DNA of 64,000 bases, taken from assembly GCA_030180135.1 (NCBI GenBank), contig CM058239.1, positions 38,973,789-39,037,788 of the forward strand, written 5' to 3'. Shown one piece after another: positions 1 to 10,700 of the stretch; the stretch's first letter is position 1; each line of letters opens with the position of its first letter. The position numbers and the translations under genes were made by a program. The notes below the pieces were generated by a model. The model saw nothing but the letters and a program-made list of their open reading frames with translations, was not told the DNA's origin and searched no databases. The DNA comes from Orychophragmus violaceus. Lineage: Eukaryota; Streptophyta; Magnoliopsida; Brassicales; Brassicaceae.

Positions 1-506
1 GCCCTCAGGGAAAAACACCGGAAAGAAAGGAACCCATCGGGTCCACAGAATTCAAACTCGAAAAAGGATTCCCGTAAGTCAGGGAACGTCAACGCGGTCG
101 AGAGCCCAAAGAGCTCGAAGAAATTCGAGTTCGACAAGGAAAAATTCTGCGATTTCCACAATAAGAGAGGGCACTCGACCGAGGATTGTTATACTCGAGC
201 TAAAGCAGAGGCTCAAAAACAAGAGTCCGAAAGCAAAAAAGACTCCGAGGTCGAGGAGGAAACTCTGTCCGACAAAAAGGAAAACAAACAGACCAAGGAA
301 TCGAACTCTAAAAAGCACTCTCAAAACAAACGAGAACGGTCAAAGGAGCCGGAATCTCCCGAAACACTCCCTCAAGGGTCGCGGAAGCGAGTCGAGTTCA
401 TCCTCGGTGAGCTTAACCTGAGCGGTACTCCGGGAGGTTCGGCACTATCCCCGCCTCCGGCTCCTGCCAAAAGTTTACGCTCAAGAATCAATCTCCCTCG
501 TCTCTG

Positions 507-507
<1 letters not shown>
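1..507 (+). pseudogene. Gag C-terminal part of element 1
   Basis: Frame 1 is open from the window edge into the G-run. It encodes a very basic, Lys/Glu/Ser-rich tail with a single zinc-knuckle-like motif, C-DFH-NKRGHSTEDC, near residues 48-62 (roughly nt 150-195). This is the atypical knuckle usual for Tat gags and precedes the protease. The matrix/capsid part is beyond the left edge. The frame then enters the poly-G tract, which reads as poly-glycine and breaks continuity with the protease. As part of a gag-pol polyprotein the product would package element RNA. Confidence 0.7.

Positions 508-552
<45 letters not shown>
508..552 (+). repeat. Homopolymer tract of 45 G
   Basis: An uninterrupted run of 45 guanines lies between the gag tail and the protease region. 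The equivalent junction of the duplicated unit (2752-2759) has only 8 G. On the opposite strand the tract reads as poly-proline, which explains a spurious minus-strand ORF. A run this long is a strong G-quadruplex former and is also where assemblers and sequencers fail, so its length should not be trusted. Confidence 0.9.
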
Positions 553-553
<1 letters not shown>

Positions 554-1875
554 GTACGGGCTATACCCCCTAAACGAATCGACTTTATCTTTGGTGGCTC
601 CAAGCTTTGCCGTGACTCGGTCAATTCGATCAAAGCTCTTCAAAGAAGAGTCGAGACCGACAGAGGGGGAAAGACCCCAATGTTGGGTCCAGACCACGAG
701 ATCATTTTCCACGAGAGCGAGACAAGTAATCTCGACAAACCACACGACGACGCTCTCCTCGTTTGTCTAGTAGTGGGAGATGTCGAACTCTCAAGGATAA
801 TGATTGACACAGGAAGTTCGGTAGATGTCCTCTTTTACGACGCGTTCAAAAAGATGGACTTCAACGACTCTGAGGTTGTAGAAGAAAAGACGCCACTAGT
901 AGGTTTTGCTGGCGAAACGACATACTCGATGGGCTCTGTCTTCGCCCCAGTAATCGCTGGAGGAGTTCGGAGAATGACAGAGTTCGTCATAGTAGATCGG
1001 CCAGCTCCCTATAACGCAATCCTAGGTCGACCATGGATATACGACATGAAAGCGGTGAAGGAACGTTTAGTTGATCCTGATTCAATTCTTAGATTCATAT
1101 CAACCTAAACATGCGATCTAGGTTCTTCTCAGAATAGAAACAAACGATGATCTCACCTAATACCTGTTTGCAGCGGAAATAGATGGTATGTCTGAGATCA
1201 GAGAAACACCGAGGGATGAATCCTCCAAAGGTTCACACACGCGATCACAGGAAACGACTGCTAGATCACTAGAGGATTTCGGCGTAGACTGGTGTTAGGG
1301 TTAATTCATCAGAAACTCGAGTTTTAGCTTATAAAACTTGTCTGATTTCGTTTGGGCCATTTGGCCCAAACACCAATTAACTAGTCGGCATTCGCACACT
1401 GTGTCGACCGACACACCTTGTGTATCGATCGACACAGAGTAGCTAAATCGTTTTATTCTCTCTAAGTACAGTAAATGCCTAGCACTTTTACCGTACTTCT
1501 GCTAAACCGTTCCTACACATTTTCCTGTTAGCTTAGGCGTGTGACCCATATGGGATCATATAATAAAGGCAATAAGTCCAAGACTTATAGATCATGAGCG
1601 GACTCTAGCAAGCCATCATGACCCCCAGTATTATATGACTTATGTCTGATCATTGACATACTCTTACTTTCTAGAGACAGTACCGAGATTACTGGACACA
1701 ATTCCAACAAGCGGTACCATCGACCTACCACCAATGCGTAAAGTTCCCGACACCCAAAGGGATGAAAACCATTCACGGAAGTCAAAAGATTTCCCTCCAT
1801 TGCTACATGAACGGATTCAAACAGATCGAGAAATCCCCTGCGTAGCAATTACAGAAAGAGGACGAGCTCGCCACC
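553..1875 (+). pseudogene. Protease domain of element 1, copy 1, split by a solo LTR
   Basis: This retropepsin-type region has the catalytic motif DTGSS (about nt 808-822) and a downstream ILGRPW motif (about nt 1018-1035). The reading frame breaks at 1056 where a solo LTR is inserted and resumes at 1715 with the conserved STYHQC segment. An in-frame TAG at 1843-1845, before the RT region, is shared with copy 2 and therefore predates the duplication. A functional protease would cleave the gag-pol polyprotein inside the particle. Confidence 0.8.
1056..1709. mobile_element. Solo LTR (654 bp) inserted in protease copy 1, 5-bp TSD AGCGG
   Basis: Comparing the duplicated units shows an extra block only in copy 1. 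It starts TGAAGGAA and ends TTCCAACA (TG...CA with imperfect inverted ends) and is flanked by AGCGG at 1051-1055 and 1710-1714. Copy 2 has the empty site with a single AGCGG at the corresponding place (about 3234-3238). It has no coding capacity. Inside is a paired palindrome, TCGACCGACACACC...ATCGATCGACAC (about 1401-1434), like one in the Athila LTR of this window. Superfamily is uncertain; the ends and size suit copia or a small gypsy LTR. Confidence 0.85.
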
Positions 1876-2751
1876 ATGCAGACCAAAAGGTCGAACGACC
1901 CCAGTCAAATAGGACCCCCAAAGGACCTCATGACTCAGGTCTGCATAGACGAGGCTCATCCCGAAAGACTCGTTGGCATAGGAATCGACCTATCAGAGCC
2001 AGTCAAGAACGAACTGGTCTCTTTTCTCAAAAAGAACGTCGACTCCTTTGCCTGGTCTTCAGCAGACATGAAAGGGATAAACATCGACGTAACCAGCCAC
2101 GAGCTGAATGTCGACCCAACCTACAAACCGGTAAGACAGAAACGTCGAAAACTAGGCCCTGAACGGGCCAAAGCCGTCAATGACGAGGTTGATCGGTTAT
2201 TGAAAATCGGATCGATCAGAGAGGTCAAGTACCCCGACTGGCTCGCAAACCCCGTGGTGGTTAAGAAAAAGAACGGAAAGTGGAGGGTCTGCGTAGACTT
2301 CACGGATCTCAACAAAGCATGTCCAAAGGACAGCTTCCCACTCCCGCACATCGACCGACTGGTCGAGGCCACCGCTGGACATCAGCTGCTATCCTTTATG
2401 GATGCGTTCTCAGGGTACAATCAAATATTGATGAACCCCGAAGACCAAGAAAAGACCTCGTTCATAACTGATCGAGGCACGTACTGCTACAAAGTCATGC
2501 CCTTCGGACTAAAAAACGCAGGAGCAACTTACCAGCGCCTCGTCAACAAGATGTTCTCAGGACTCCTAGGCAAAACCATGGAGGTCTACATCGATGATAT
2601 GCTAGTAAAATCTTCTAGGTACGAGGATCACATTCCCCAACTAAAAGAGTGCTTTACCATTCTCAATAAGTATGGGATGAAACTCAACCCAGCTAAATGT
2701 ACCTTCGGGGTCCCTTCAGGAGAGTTCCTCGGTTACTTAGTAACCGAAAGA
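1876..2751 (+). pseudogene. Reverse transcriptase of element 1, copy 1 (truncated by duplication)
   Basis: Ty3/gypsy RT motifs appear in order: WRVCVDFTDLNKACPKD, LLSFMDAFSGYNQI, VMPFGLKNAGATYQ and the catalytic MEVYIDDMLV (about nt 2578-2607). The domain is cut at 2751, where the frame runs through the 8-G junction back into the start of the duplicated unit. The open frame continues to 2991 as an artificial RT/pre-protease fusion. RNase H and integrase are missing from this copy. Confidence 0.85.
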
Positions 2752-2759
2752 GGGGGGGG

Positions 2760-3370
2760 TGTACGGGCTATACCCCCTAAACGAATCGACTTCATCTTCG
2801 GTGGCTCCAAGCTTTGCCGTGACTCGGTCAATTCGATCAAAGCTCTTCAAAGAAGAGTCGAGACCGACAAAGGGGGAAAGACCCCAATGTTGGGTCCAGA
2901 CCACGAGATCATTTTCCACGAGAGCGAGACAAGACGCTCTCCTCGTTTGTCTAGTAGTGGGAGATGTCGAACTCTCAAGGATAATGATTGACACAGGAAG
3001 TTCGGTAGATGTCCTCTTTTACGACGCGTTCAAAAAGATGGACTTCAAAGACTCTGAGGTTGTAGAAGAAAAGACGCCACTAGTAGGTTTTGCTGGCGAA
3101 ACGACATACTCGATGGGCTCTGTCTTCGCCCCAGTAATCGCTGGAGGAGTTCGGAGAATGACAGAGTTCGTCATAGTAGATCGGCCAGCTCCCTATAACG
3201 CAATCCTAGGTCGACCATGGATATACGACATGAAAGCGGTACCATCGACCTACCACCAATGCGTAAAGTTCCCGACACCCAAAGGGATCAAAACCATTCA
3301 CGGAAGTCAAAAGATTTCCCGCCATTGCTACATGAACGGATTCAAACAGATCGAGAAATCCCCTGCGTAG
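2760..3370 (+). pseudogene. Protease domain of element 1, copy 2
   Basis: Same retropepsin segment as copy 1 (DTGSS near nt 2989-3003, ILGRPW near 3203-3220), here uninterrupted by the solo LTR, so it shows the original sequence. A 23-bp deletion before the domain shifts the upstream frame. The frame ends at the TAG at 3368-3370, the same stop as in copy 1, so protease and RT are not joined. Confidence 0.8.
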
Positions 3371-3400
3371 CAATTACAGAAAGAGGACGAGCTCGCCACC

Positions 3401-4639
3401 ATGCAGACCAAAAGGTCGAACGACCCCAGTCAAATAGGACCCCCAAAGGACCTCACAACTCAGGTCTGCATAGACGAGGCTCATCCCGAAAGACTCGTTG
3501 GCATAGGAATCGACCTATCAGAGCCAGTCAAGAACGAACTGGTCTCTTTTCTCAAAAAGAACGTTGACTCCTTCGCCTGGACTTCAGCAGACATGAAAGG
3601 GATAAACATCGACGTAACCAGCCACGAGCTGAATGTCGACCCAACCTACAAACCGGTAAGACAGAAACGTCGAAAACTAGGCCCTGAACGGGCCAAAGCC
3701 GTCAATGACGAGGTCGATCGGTTATTGAAAATCGGATCGATCAGAGAGGTCAAGTACCCCGACTGGCTCGCAAACCCCGTGGTGGTTAAGAAAAAGAACG
3801 GAAAGTGGAGGGTCTGCGTAGACTTCACGGATCTCAACAAAGCATGTCCAAAGGACAGCTTCCCACTCCCGCACATCGACCGACTGGTCGAGGCCACCGC
3901 TGGACATCAGCTGCTATCCTTTATGGATGCGTTCTCAGGGTACAATCAAATATTGATGAACCCCGAAGACCAAGAAAAGACCTCGTTCATAACTGATCGA
4001 GGCACGTACTGCTACAAAGTCATGCCCTTCGGACTAAAAAACGCAGGAGCAACTTACCAGCGCCTCGTCAACAAGATGTTCTCAGGACTCCTAGGCAAAA
4101 TCATGGAGGTCTACATCGATGATATGCTAGTAAAATCTTCTAGGTACGAGGATCACATTCCCCAACTAAAAGAGTGCTTTACCATTCTCAATAAGTATGG
4201 GATGAAACTCAACCCAGCTAAATGTACCTTCGGGGTCCCTTCAGGAGAGTTCCTCGGTTACTTAGTAACCGAAAGAGGGATCGAAGCGAACCCCAAACAG
4301 ATCGCAACGTTCATAGAGATGAAATCTCCCAGAACAACGCGAGAAGTCCAGCGCCTAATCGGGAAAATAGCTGCTCTGAATCGCTTCATCTCGAGGTCGA
4401 CTGATAAATGTCTACCCTTCTATCACTTTCTCAAAGCAAACAAAAAGTTCCATTGGGACGAAAAGTGTGAAGAGGCATTCACTCCGCTCAAAACTTACTT
4501 AAGCGAACCACCCATACTGGCGAAACCAGTAGAAGGAGAACCCCTTTTATCTCTACTTAGCTGTCTCGACGGCAGCAGTAAGTGGAGTCCTGGTTCGCGA
4601 AGAACAAAACGAACAACGGCCGGTGTATTACATCAGTAA
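3401..4639 (+). pseudogene. RT and start of RNase H of element 1, copy 2, frameshifted
   Basis: The complete RT palm is present with the same motifs as copy 1, including MEVYIDDMLV (about nt 4103-4132). It is followed by the connection region and a run typical of the start of gypsy RNase H (FHWDEKCEEAF). A one-base loss around nt 4540-4556 shifts the frame, so the last 25 or so residues are out of frame. The correct frame continues in the next ORF, which overlaps from 4623. ATG 3401 is only the first Met after the TAG; in a native element the frame would be continuous with the protease. Confidence 0.85.
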
Positions 4640-6842
4640 GACCTTTATCGATGCTGAAACCAGATACCCCGCCATGGAAAAGCTCGCCTTAGCGCTAGTA
4701 ACATCGGCTCGGAAACTCCGACCGTATTTTCAATCGCACTCGATAATAGTGATGACCTCTCAGCCACTGAGAACCATCCTTCACAGTCCAAGCCAATCAG
4801 GTCGATTGGTCAAATGGGCTATCAAACTCAGCGAGTACGACATTGAATACAAAGCTCGAACATGCCTAAAAGCACAAGTACTGGCAGATTTCATAATCGA
4901 GCTCCCTCCGACTATAGAACTCGACCCGACTTCGGCCCAAAGATGGAAACTCTACGTCGATGGAGCTTCCTCAAGACAAGGGTCCGGAGTCGGAGTGAAA
5001 TTAGTCTCCCCAACGGGTGAAGTATTAGAACAATCGTTTAGATTGGGCTTCGCCGCATCGAATAACGAGGCAGAATACGAAGCGCTGATAGCCGGGCTTA
5101 GACTTGCGATAGCAATAGGAGCCCGAGAAGTAAATGCCTTCAGCGATTCCCAACTGGTCACAAGCCAATATCATGGCGACTACGAGGCCAAAGATGAACG
5201 AATGGAAGCATACCTACGGGTAGTCCATACATTGGCCGAACAGATTGAATTCTTCGATCTAACACGAATTCCACGAGGTGAAAACACTGCAGCCGATGCG
5301 CTAGCCGCATTAGCATCGACATCAGATCCTAACCTCAAAAGAATCATACCAGTCGAAGGGATAGAAAAACCAAGCATCGACATAACTCTCAAAGCTCTGT
5401 CCTTGAAAGAGGACGGGCCCGCTGTGAAAAACGATGTCAAACGCAAAGAATGTCCCAGAGACACTAATAGCGACATTATCGAGATTGATGATGATCTTGA
5501 TCCTAGAAACACCGTATACTTGGCGAACATCCCCGACGGACCAATTCAAACCGCATCCACTAGTCAGGGACCTGAGCCTAACAATGATGAAGATTGGAGA
5601 ACTCCGATCATTCGATACATCACAAACGGCGCAGTTCCCGATGGCAAATGGGAGGCGCGGAAACTTAAAATGCAAAGTGCGAGGTACTGTGTCACACAAG
5701 GAGAGCTCTTTAAAAGGAGCCTCTCCGGACCTTACCTTAAATGCCTTGACAAAAAGCAAGCCGCAGCCGTGATTACACAAACACATGACGGATCCTGCGG
5801 AAGCCATTCCGGAGGACGAGCATTGGCCGTGCGAATCAAAAGGCAAGGCTACTATTGGCCTACAATGGCCACCGAATGCGAATCTTTCTCCAACAAGTGC
5901 GATAAATGCCAAAAGCATGCCCCAATTATCCACCAAGCGTCGGAGAAACTCTCCTCTATCTCATCACCGTACCCATTCATGCGGTGGGGAATGGACATCG
6001 TCGGACCGCTGGTCCCATTTGGCAAAAAGAAAGCCACACATCTATTGGTGATGACAGACTACTTCACCAAGTGGATTGAAGCAGAGTCATACCAGAAAAT
6101 TAAGGACGTTCACGTCAAGGAGTTCGTCTGGCGAAACATCGTTTGCAGACATGGACTACCCCACGAGATCGTCACGGATAACGGATCTCAGTTCATATCA
6201 AACACGTTCAAAGAGTTTTGCAGAACTTGGAACATAAAGCTGACTTACTCAACGCCACGCTACCCCCAAGGGAACGGGCTAGCAGAAGCAGCTAACAAAG
6301 CGATTATGAACGGCCTCAAGAAAAGGCTCAACGAGTGCAAAACAACCTGGAGTGACGAACTCCCAGCCGTACTCTGGGCCTACCGGACTACCCCCCGCAA
6401 ATCCACTGGCGAGACTCCCTTCTCGCTAGCTTACGGAATCGAGGCGGTAGTACCAGCTGAAATTCTCGTGTCAAGCATTCACAAAGAAGAATGCCCGCGA
6501 CAAGAGGAACTTAACAACAAGATGATAACTGATGAGCTCGACCTCGTCGACGAAAGAAGGAACCTCGCATTAGCTCGACTCCAGAATTACCAACACGCCG
6601 CGGCTCGCTACTATGATTCCCGAATCAAAACTCGGAGGTTTCAAGTAGGAGAGCTCGTCTTACGGAAAGTGTTCGACCATAAAAAGGAAGAACACGCTGG
6701 AAAATTAGGAGCGAAGTGGGAAGTTCCTTACCAGGTCACCGACATCATAAAGGACGGGGTCTACCGACTCAAGTCGGTGGAAACCCAGAAGCCCGAACTA
6801 CGACCTTGGAACATCATCAACCTCAAAAAGTATTTCCACTAG
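4623..6842 (+). pseudogene. RNase H, second RNase H and integrase of element 1
   Basis: The 739-codon frame continues pol after the frameshift. Residues 1-90 are the end of the canonical RNase H. Residues about 105-235 are a second, archaeal-type RNase H (YVDGASSRQGSGVG, NNEAEYEALIAGL, ENTAADALAAL), the diagnostic Tat domain. About 385-435 is the HHCC integrase zinc finger (SHSGGR...CDKCQKHAP). About 455-600 is the DDE core (MDIVGPL, IVTDNGSQF, NGLAEAANK). Near the C-terminus is a GPY/F-like module in which the usual G is V (WEVPYQV). The ORF ends TAG 6840-6842. The segment itself looks intact; it is called a pseudogene because it is cut off from gag-PR-RT. Confidence 0.9.
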
Positions 6843-7044
6843 GAGTACATCAACATAATCGAACTACGAAATGGCTTGATCCCCTAAAAGGGTACGTAGG
6901 CAGCTCGACTTCGAGCGCAGCCACCCCCCAAACACAAAGCTCTCACCGAGCTCGACAACTTCTGACGAAGTCATACTAGCTTATCTTTGTGAAATCAAAA
7001 TAAGTCTTCTAATCAAACGTCTCTTCCTGTTAGAGCCATTACGT
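6843..7044 (+). other. Element 1 untranslated spacer after integrase
   Basis: No coding signal. It is AT-moderate sequence between the integrase stop and the minisatellite. Confidence 0.5.
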
Positions 7045-7480
7045 TGATATGAAATTATCTCTTCCAACGGACCAAAGTGATATGAAATTATCTCTTCTAT
7101 AAGCAAAGCGATATGAAATTATCACTCCCAAAACAAGTGATATGAAATTATCCCTTCCCGAAACGAAAGATATGAAATTATCTCTTCTAAGTCAAAGCGA
7201 TATGAAATTATCCTTCCCAAGTGACCTGAAATGGCCTCTTCCAGATAACAAGACGATATGAAATTATCTCTTCAAAGCGATATGAAATTATCCCCTCCAA
7301 TACCAAAGTGATATGAAATTATCTCTTCTAAGACAAAGCGATATGAAATTATCCTTCCCAAGTGACCTGAAATGGCCTCTCCCAAAAGACCAAAGTGATA
7401 TGAGATTATCCCTTCTAAAGCAAACGATATGAAATTATCCTATTACGAGCGACCTGAAACGGCCCCTCCTAAAGTCAATT
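7045..7480 (+). repeat. Minisatellite, 12 units of GATATGAAATTATC plus variable spacer
   Basis: The 14-mer core recurs twelve times. Most units are about 24-33 bp; a few are about 55 bp and contain the related string GACCTGAAATGGCC. Units differ in the spacer but keep the core. Tandem repeats in the 3' non-coding region are common in Tat elements. Confidence 0.9.
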
Positions 7481-7812
7481 CTCCCGACCTGATACAGCTC
7501 GAGAGAACTGGAGGGCCACCCTCTCCCGTTAAACGAAAACGTCGAAGTCAAAGCAACCGACCACGCGGAAAGACCTCCGCGCACAACGAGCCTTTGTAAG
7601 TTTACTTAATCATTAAACTCGAAGAGACCCGAACTATCAAAAAAAAAAAGATCAAACCGTGAAGGTACTAAAACAGTAAAGTCTATGCTGAGGCATGTAA
7701 GACTCCAAAAGAAATTCATTAAAAGAAGGACACAATGTCCTCGAACAAAGCCCGCTTGGGCGAATAAATGTTTTTCAATATCAAAAAAAAAAAAGAGCCC
7801 CTAGAGGCAACA

Positions 7813-10156
7813 TCATTGTCGCGAGCGCGAAGAAGCCTCGTCTCCATCCTCCGCCTGATCCCCGGTAGACGCAATCCCAGTCGGGAGGCTCGATCCATAT
7901 TGATCAAAGCAGGGAACAACCGGTGGCGGAGCGTGCGCCAAAAAGACCGAGTCACTCGACACGGCCGGCAAGTTCAACTTGCCAACACTGAAGTCAGAAA
8001 CCGCCGCGGCGGTCATCTCTTCCACTGCCGCCCTCTTCTGGTCGGCCAACCTCAGAACTTCCCGAGTCAAGTCAAGCTCGCCGGAAGCAAACTCCGCGAT
8101 GAGTTCGATATTGGCTAGGGTTTCTTGGAGGCGAATCTCAGCGTTGGTCTCGAGCCTCCGCTTCTCGCTCTCCTCCTTGATCCCTTTAAGGATCTCCAAA
8201 TATTCCCCGCTCATCTTCTTCCTCGCCTCGTGGGACGCGACCTTTATGTCGAAGTCTCTCCCCGCAAGAACTCTCTCCAGGTCGATCCGATCTTGGGCAG
8301 CTTGCGCTGTGGCGACTCGACTCTTTTCTTCGGCAGCCAACGCCCGGCCTTCGGCCGCCCGAAGCCTCTGGGAAAGGTTCTCCTCGCGATTCTCGAGAAC
8401 CAATAGCCGGGCTTCGATCCCCTCATACCGAGCCAGTTTCCTCTCGAGCTCCTCCTCCCGAGCAAAAGAATCCTGCAGCTCCGCGGTCAAAGTACGAGCC
8501 GACCTCTTAGCGGCCTCGAGCTCATCCTCCCGCGATTGCTCACGAAGCTCGCGTTTGGACTGGGCCACAAGTCCGCTCGTAGCCTCCAGAAACTACATAA
8601 AGACACAAACTTCAAATATCTTTCTTACCAAAGAAAGGCAAAAACAAGAACTATGGTTGATACCTTTCCAGTGGCTTCGGCCATCCTGGCATACAAATCG
8701 CCGAAGGCCGGGTCCCCAGTAACTGGAAGCGGAACCCCAGCAGGTCCGACGCGCCTCGACGAACGGGCCGCGCCCCGGGGCATCCCGACACTCTCGCTCG
8801 AACTACTCGAGCTCGTCTCCGTATCGATCCTTCGGCGCTTCGGTACGGGGGAAGGATCCCTGCCCACGTCCTGATCGCCGGGGTAAGGATCGCGCAAAGC
8901 CGGCTCCCTGGACGGAACCGAGTCCGCCCTCCGAATAACCGGAGGGGAGGAGACCCCCCTGCCTCCGCGGACGCGTCACGGGCCCTGGAGCTCGGGGGGA
9001 CAACCGTGAAAGGGAGAGGAGAATCACACATGGCAAAAAAGAGCGCATTGCTCAGACTCCCATCCTCCACCCTTTTTGCCAGATCTATGGGGTCTTTTCC
9101 GTTTCGGCGACTCCTCGACCTACGAGATAGTTTCTCGTGAGATGGGGTGCTGGCATCCGAACCCACGCCCGAGGAAGGACGACCTGTAGAATAAAAAGGG
9201 GAGAAGTCTTTAGACTCTTCCCAAATAATGACGAGCCGAATATCACGGACAGAAACTCACCTTCTCTTGCCCACTCAAATATACGAAGTGGAGGTCGCAC
9301 GGTTTGACCCAGAGAAGTCCCGCGAGGTACAGGAGGAAAGGCTTGCTCCCGAAAGGCCCGGGACCGACCCTGTGGGACCCCTCTTGGATAGACCCTCAAG
9401 GCAGCCTGTACACGCTCGGCCGTGAAACTGTCCCAGTTAACGGAACCTCTCCTCAAACAGCCTATTAAGGCCTCCGTGACAGGATTAAGGTCAAGCGATT
9501 CAGGGAACTCTGCGATATAGAACGAAGCAGGTCAGAAAACAAACTGACACAAGAAATAATAACCAAAATAGCAGTAAGAAAGCCTCACCAACGTCGGAAG
9601 CCCACCGCGAGGGAACGACCGAGCAATCAAACTCTCCGACCGAGTGATGAGTCGTCCTAAAGAAAAAATATTGGTCCCTCCACTCTTCCCTCGGCGGGAG
9701 ACCGTCCAGGATCCTCCCAAACCGGGGGGAAAGACGGTACGACCCCGGAAAGCGGGAATCTTTCTTCACCGAGCAAACCCGCATTAACTCCTCAGGACCG
9801 AATTCAACCCCTTCCTCCGCAGCCCTAACTCCGAGTCCGATAACGTACCGAACGAAATTCGGCGTCATCTGGTAGAAAGCCATCTGGAGTTGGGCCAGCA
9901 CCAAGTAGACAAGGCGAGGAATGGGAAAGAAAAGCCCACATTTTTCGAAATACGTATAGGAGGCACAGCAGTAGCCTTCTATGACCGTTTCGGGGGATAC
10001 CGCCGAAGAAGGGATGACGATTTCTACCTCCGTCGGAATCCGGCAGAGCACCCTCAATTGCTGGATACGGTCCACGGTTAACGAAGACGACGGGTGCGGT
10101 CCAAACGACCCCGCCGCCGCACTCGTACTCGCTCCCGCAGGATCCCTAGAAGCCAT
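7813..10156 (-). CDS. Antisense spliced ORF of element 1 (plant gypsy-type transposon accessory protein)
   Basis: Convergent to gag-pol. The first exon starts at ATG 10156-10154 (MASRDPAGAS) and contains the conserved block YTYFEKCGLFFPIPRLV and LNFVRYV-like text; I recognise the family known as 'putative gypsy type transposon' (Transposase_28). A donor GTGAG near 9593 and an acceptor near 9510 restore the frame into FPESLDLNPVTEAL. Further coding blocks lie around 9085-9456 and 8625-8897. The last exon, 8568-7813, is about 250 residues of Glu/Arg/Ala-rich coiled coil (EEELERKLARYEG). Exon borders between 9085 and 8570 are not firmly resolved. Function is unknown; a structural or RNA-binding role is only a guess. 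Element 2 carries the same arrangement. Confidence 0.6.
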
Positions 10157-10683
10157 GAGGAAAAAGGGAAGGTTTCTGAAAGAAAAACTTTTTCTCTAAC
10201 GACAAAGGAAGTAGGGAGAAAAAGTTCGAACAAGTTAAGAGTAGGAAAGCAAAGGACTTCCTTCAAACAACGCGAATGATTATTTATATCAAAGATTGAG
10301 CGCAGTATCGCCTGTACGACTCCTTACTCGCATTAATTGCTGATAGGATCGAGATGACTTGGACCCCTCGCTACAAAGCATGCAGTAATTAGGTCACATC
10401 ATCAAAAGAGAAAGCCCGAAAAGACTCTTCGCGACCTTCGATCCTGAGCCGTCGATTACCAACCGAATTTACTGTGGGAGATGAAATTCTCAAACGAATA
10501 CACGCAACGACTGCAGACGCGCTGAAAATCAGTTCAGTCTGTTCCACGCGCTCATTCCTAACCATCGGATTAAAATAAGATCCACGGATGGGGCGAAAAT
10601 AATCATTAAGATTTGTCACATCCGAGGCACGTGCCTCTTCCCAAGAACGTCCACCGCCCATTAACCTCGACTTCTCGAATTCA

Positions 10684-10700
10684 ATGGGCTGGGGGGCTAT
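10684..10700 (+). other. Polypurine tract of element 1
   Basis: ATGGGCTGGGGGGCTAT lies directly before the LTR start TGTTGG. Element 2 has the equivalent G-run followed by CTTAT and TGTTGG. It primes plus-strand DNA synthesis in gypsy elements. Confidence 0.75.

Larger units (their letters stand above)
553..4285 (+). repeat. Tandem duplication of the protease-RT segment (copy 1: 553-2759; copy 2: 2760 to about 4285)
   Basis: The sequence after the G-run (TGTACGGGCTATACCCCCTA) recurs at 2760, and the two units stay nearly identical to the YIDD region of RT. Copy 1 ends after GAAAG at a G-stretch where the element normally continues with GGATCGAAG (as at about 4277), so the join lies in a short G-rich microhomology. 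Copy 1 contains a 654-bp LTR insertion (plus 5-bp target duplication) absent from copy 2. Copy 2 lacks 23 bp present near 726-750. Apart from these, only scattered single-base differences are visible. Confidence 0.9.

Noticed and set aside
488..745. Minus-strand ORF with a poly-proline run
   Set aside because: It is the complement of the 45-G tract and protease region; no independent support.
7979..8722. Plus-strand Ser/Arg-rich ORF (247 codons)
   Set aside because: Shadow of the minus-strand coiled-coil exon of the antisense ORF.
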